This document shows positions 6,107-6,671 of a stretch of 6,671 nt of DNA, in pieces. The translations under genes and the position numbers were made by a program. The DNA comes from Thermoproteota archaeon (GTDB lineage Archaea; Thermoproteota; EX4484-205; JAAOZP01): assembly GCA_025059435.1 (NCBI GenBank), contig JANXDK010000028.1:1-6671 (forward strand), in the 5' to 3' direction. The notes below the pieces were generated by a model, which saw only the letters and a program-made list of their open reading frames with translations, made no database searches and had not been told where the DNA came from. The stretch's first letter is position 1, and each line of letters begins with the position of its first letter.

Positions 6107-6671
6107 TTTCAACCATCCCCATTAGCCTACGCATCCGTTTTATGTTAAATGAGCTGGAGAAGCGTATAATATTAACTGTTTCATCAGTGCCCGTAATCAC
6201 GGTTTTTTCATAGGGACCTATTTTAAACAAGTTTTCCCCGTCTATTATCATATGAGTCTCCTCTCCGCTTAAATATTTCACTGTAATGTTTTCCTTCTTG
6301 TTAACTATTATGGGCCTTAAAGGCATTCTTGCACATAAAGGTGTGCATATCATGACTTCTACATTTGAAAGAACAAAAGGACCTCCTGCATTTAGAGAAT
6401 ATGCAGAAGAACCCATTGGAGTAGAGACTAAGAAACCATCTCCCTCCACTATGAAACTGCCCCCTCCTAACTCGACAAGCAGTTCAACCTGCTTTAAGCC
6501 CGATACGTTTCTAAAAACCACCTCGTTTACTGCTTTCAAAATCTTTTCATTATGCTGTATCTTTAATTTGAAGCATTTTTCAACAAGAAAATTGCCATTC
6601 CGATATTCTTCCAGGAGCGATTCTAAGTTATCGGGATTTGCTTCTATGAGATATCCTTTCTTACCAGTATT
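6099..6671 (-). CDS. nadK: NAD kinase, C-terminal part (5' end beyond window edge)
   Basis: ATP- or polyphosphate-dependent NAD kinase, the enzyme that makes NADP. The frame stays open to the right edge: I read 190 codons, starting with 'NTGKKGYLIEANPDNLESLL', which matches the NAD kinase block 'N.G.LGFL.E'. Then come 'KAVNEVVFRNVSG' (classically A.NE, contacting the nicotinamide side), 'VEGDGFLVSTPMGSSAYSLN' with 'AGGP' after it (NAD-binding loop), and 'MPLRPIIV' near the usual 'RPIV' block. The GGDGT nucleotide motif should lie just beyond the window. A TTG at 6539 is in frame but is internal, because the conserved NAD kinase sequence continues upstream of it. The family usually has TPTGSTAYSLSAGGP, so T-to-M, T-to-S and S-to-N changes are mild variants. 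The 3' end overlaps nob1 by 8 nt. Confidence 0.93.
   Translation of the reverse strand, partial: NTGKKGYLIEANPDNLESLLEEYRNGNFLVEKCFKLKIQHNEKILKAVNEVVFRNVSGLKQVELLVELGGGSFIVEGDGFLVSTPMGSSAYSLNAGGPFVLSNVEVMICTPLCARMPLRPIIVNKKENITVKYLSGEETHMIIDGENLFKIGPYEKTVITGTDETVNIIRFSSSFNIKRMRRLMGMVENE

Noticed and set aside
5940..6125. Plus-strand open frame of 61 codons, hydrophobic
   Set aside because: Antisense to the PIN domain of Nob1; hydrophobicity comes from the reverse complement of charged codons.
1..6671. CRISPR array, tRNA, rRNA, insertion sequence or integration site
   Set aside because: I saw no repeat-spacer pattern, cloverleaf, transposase or flanking direct repeats on either strand by eye; no computational scan was possible.

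Overview
The window is a gene-dense, AT-rich stretch of an archaeal chromosome. Archaeal markers include a geranylgeranylglyceryl phosphate synthase (first ether-lipid step), the large subunit DP2 of the D-family DNA polymerase, an Elf1-type zinc-ribbon elongation factor and the 16S rRNA-maturing nuclease Nob1. DP2 argues against a typical Crenarchaeon. The TATA-type promoter, TTG start and overall protein style suggest a deep TACK-type lineage (thaumarchaeal, aigarchaeal, korarchaeal or bathyarchaeal relatives), but this placement is inference and the sequence does not fix the phylum.

Layout. Positions 1-1017 (minus strand) hold a two-gene operon: a small conserved-looking protein of unknown function with a possible helix-turn-helix (613-1017), then an XRE-type HTH plus CBS-pair regulator (608 to the left edge, last residues cut). 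A 117-bp divergent intergenic region follows, carrying a perfect 8-bp-arm dyad (1046-1067), a good candidate operator. Positions 1135-5572 (plus strand) hold elf1, the GGGP synthase and DP2. A clear TATA box about 28 bp before the synthase's TTG start predicts a leaderless synthase-DP2 transcript. DP2 is intein-free and ends in a textbook PCNA-binding motif. Positions 5579-6671 (minus strand) hold Nob1 and an NAD kinase cut by the right edge, overlapping by 8 nt. DP2 and Nob1 converge with only 6 bp between stop codons.

Functionally this is mostly housekeeping: transcription elongation, lipid backbone synthesis, replication, ribosome maturation and NADP synthesis. No mobile element, CRISPR array, tRNA, rRNA or obvious new defence system is visible. 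The points most worth a second look are the DP2 catalytic loop, which reads DCDGDGD where I recall NCDGDED as the usual form (restoring the DxDGD triad of multisubunit RNA polymerases), and the regulator/unknown-protein operon with its dyad.
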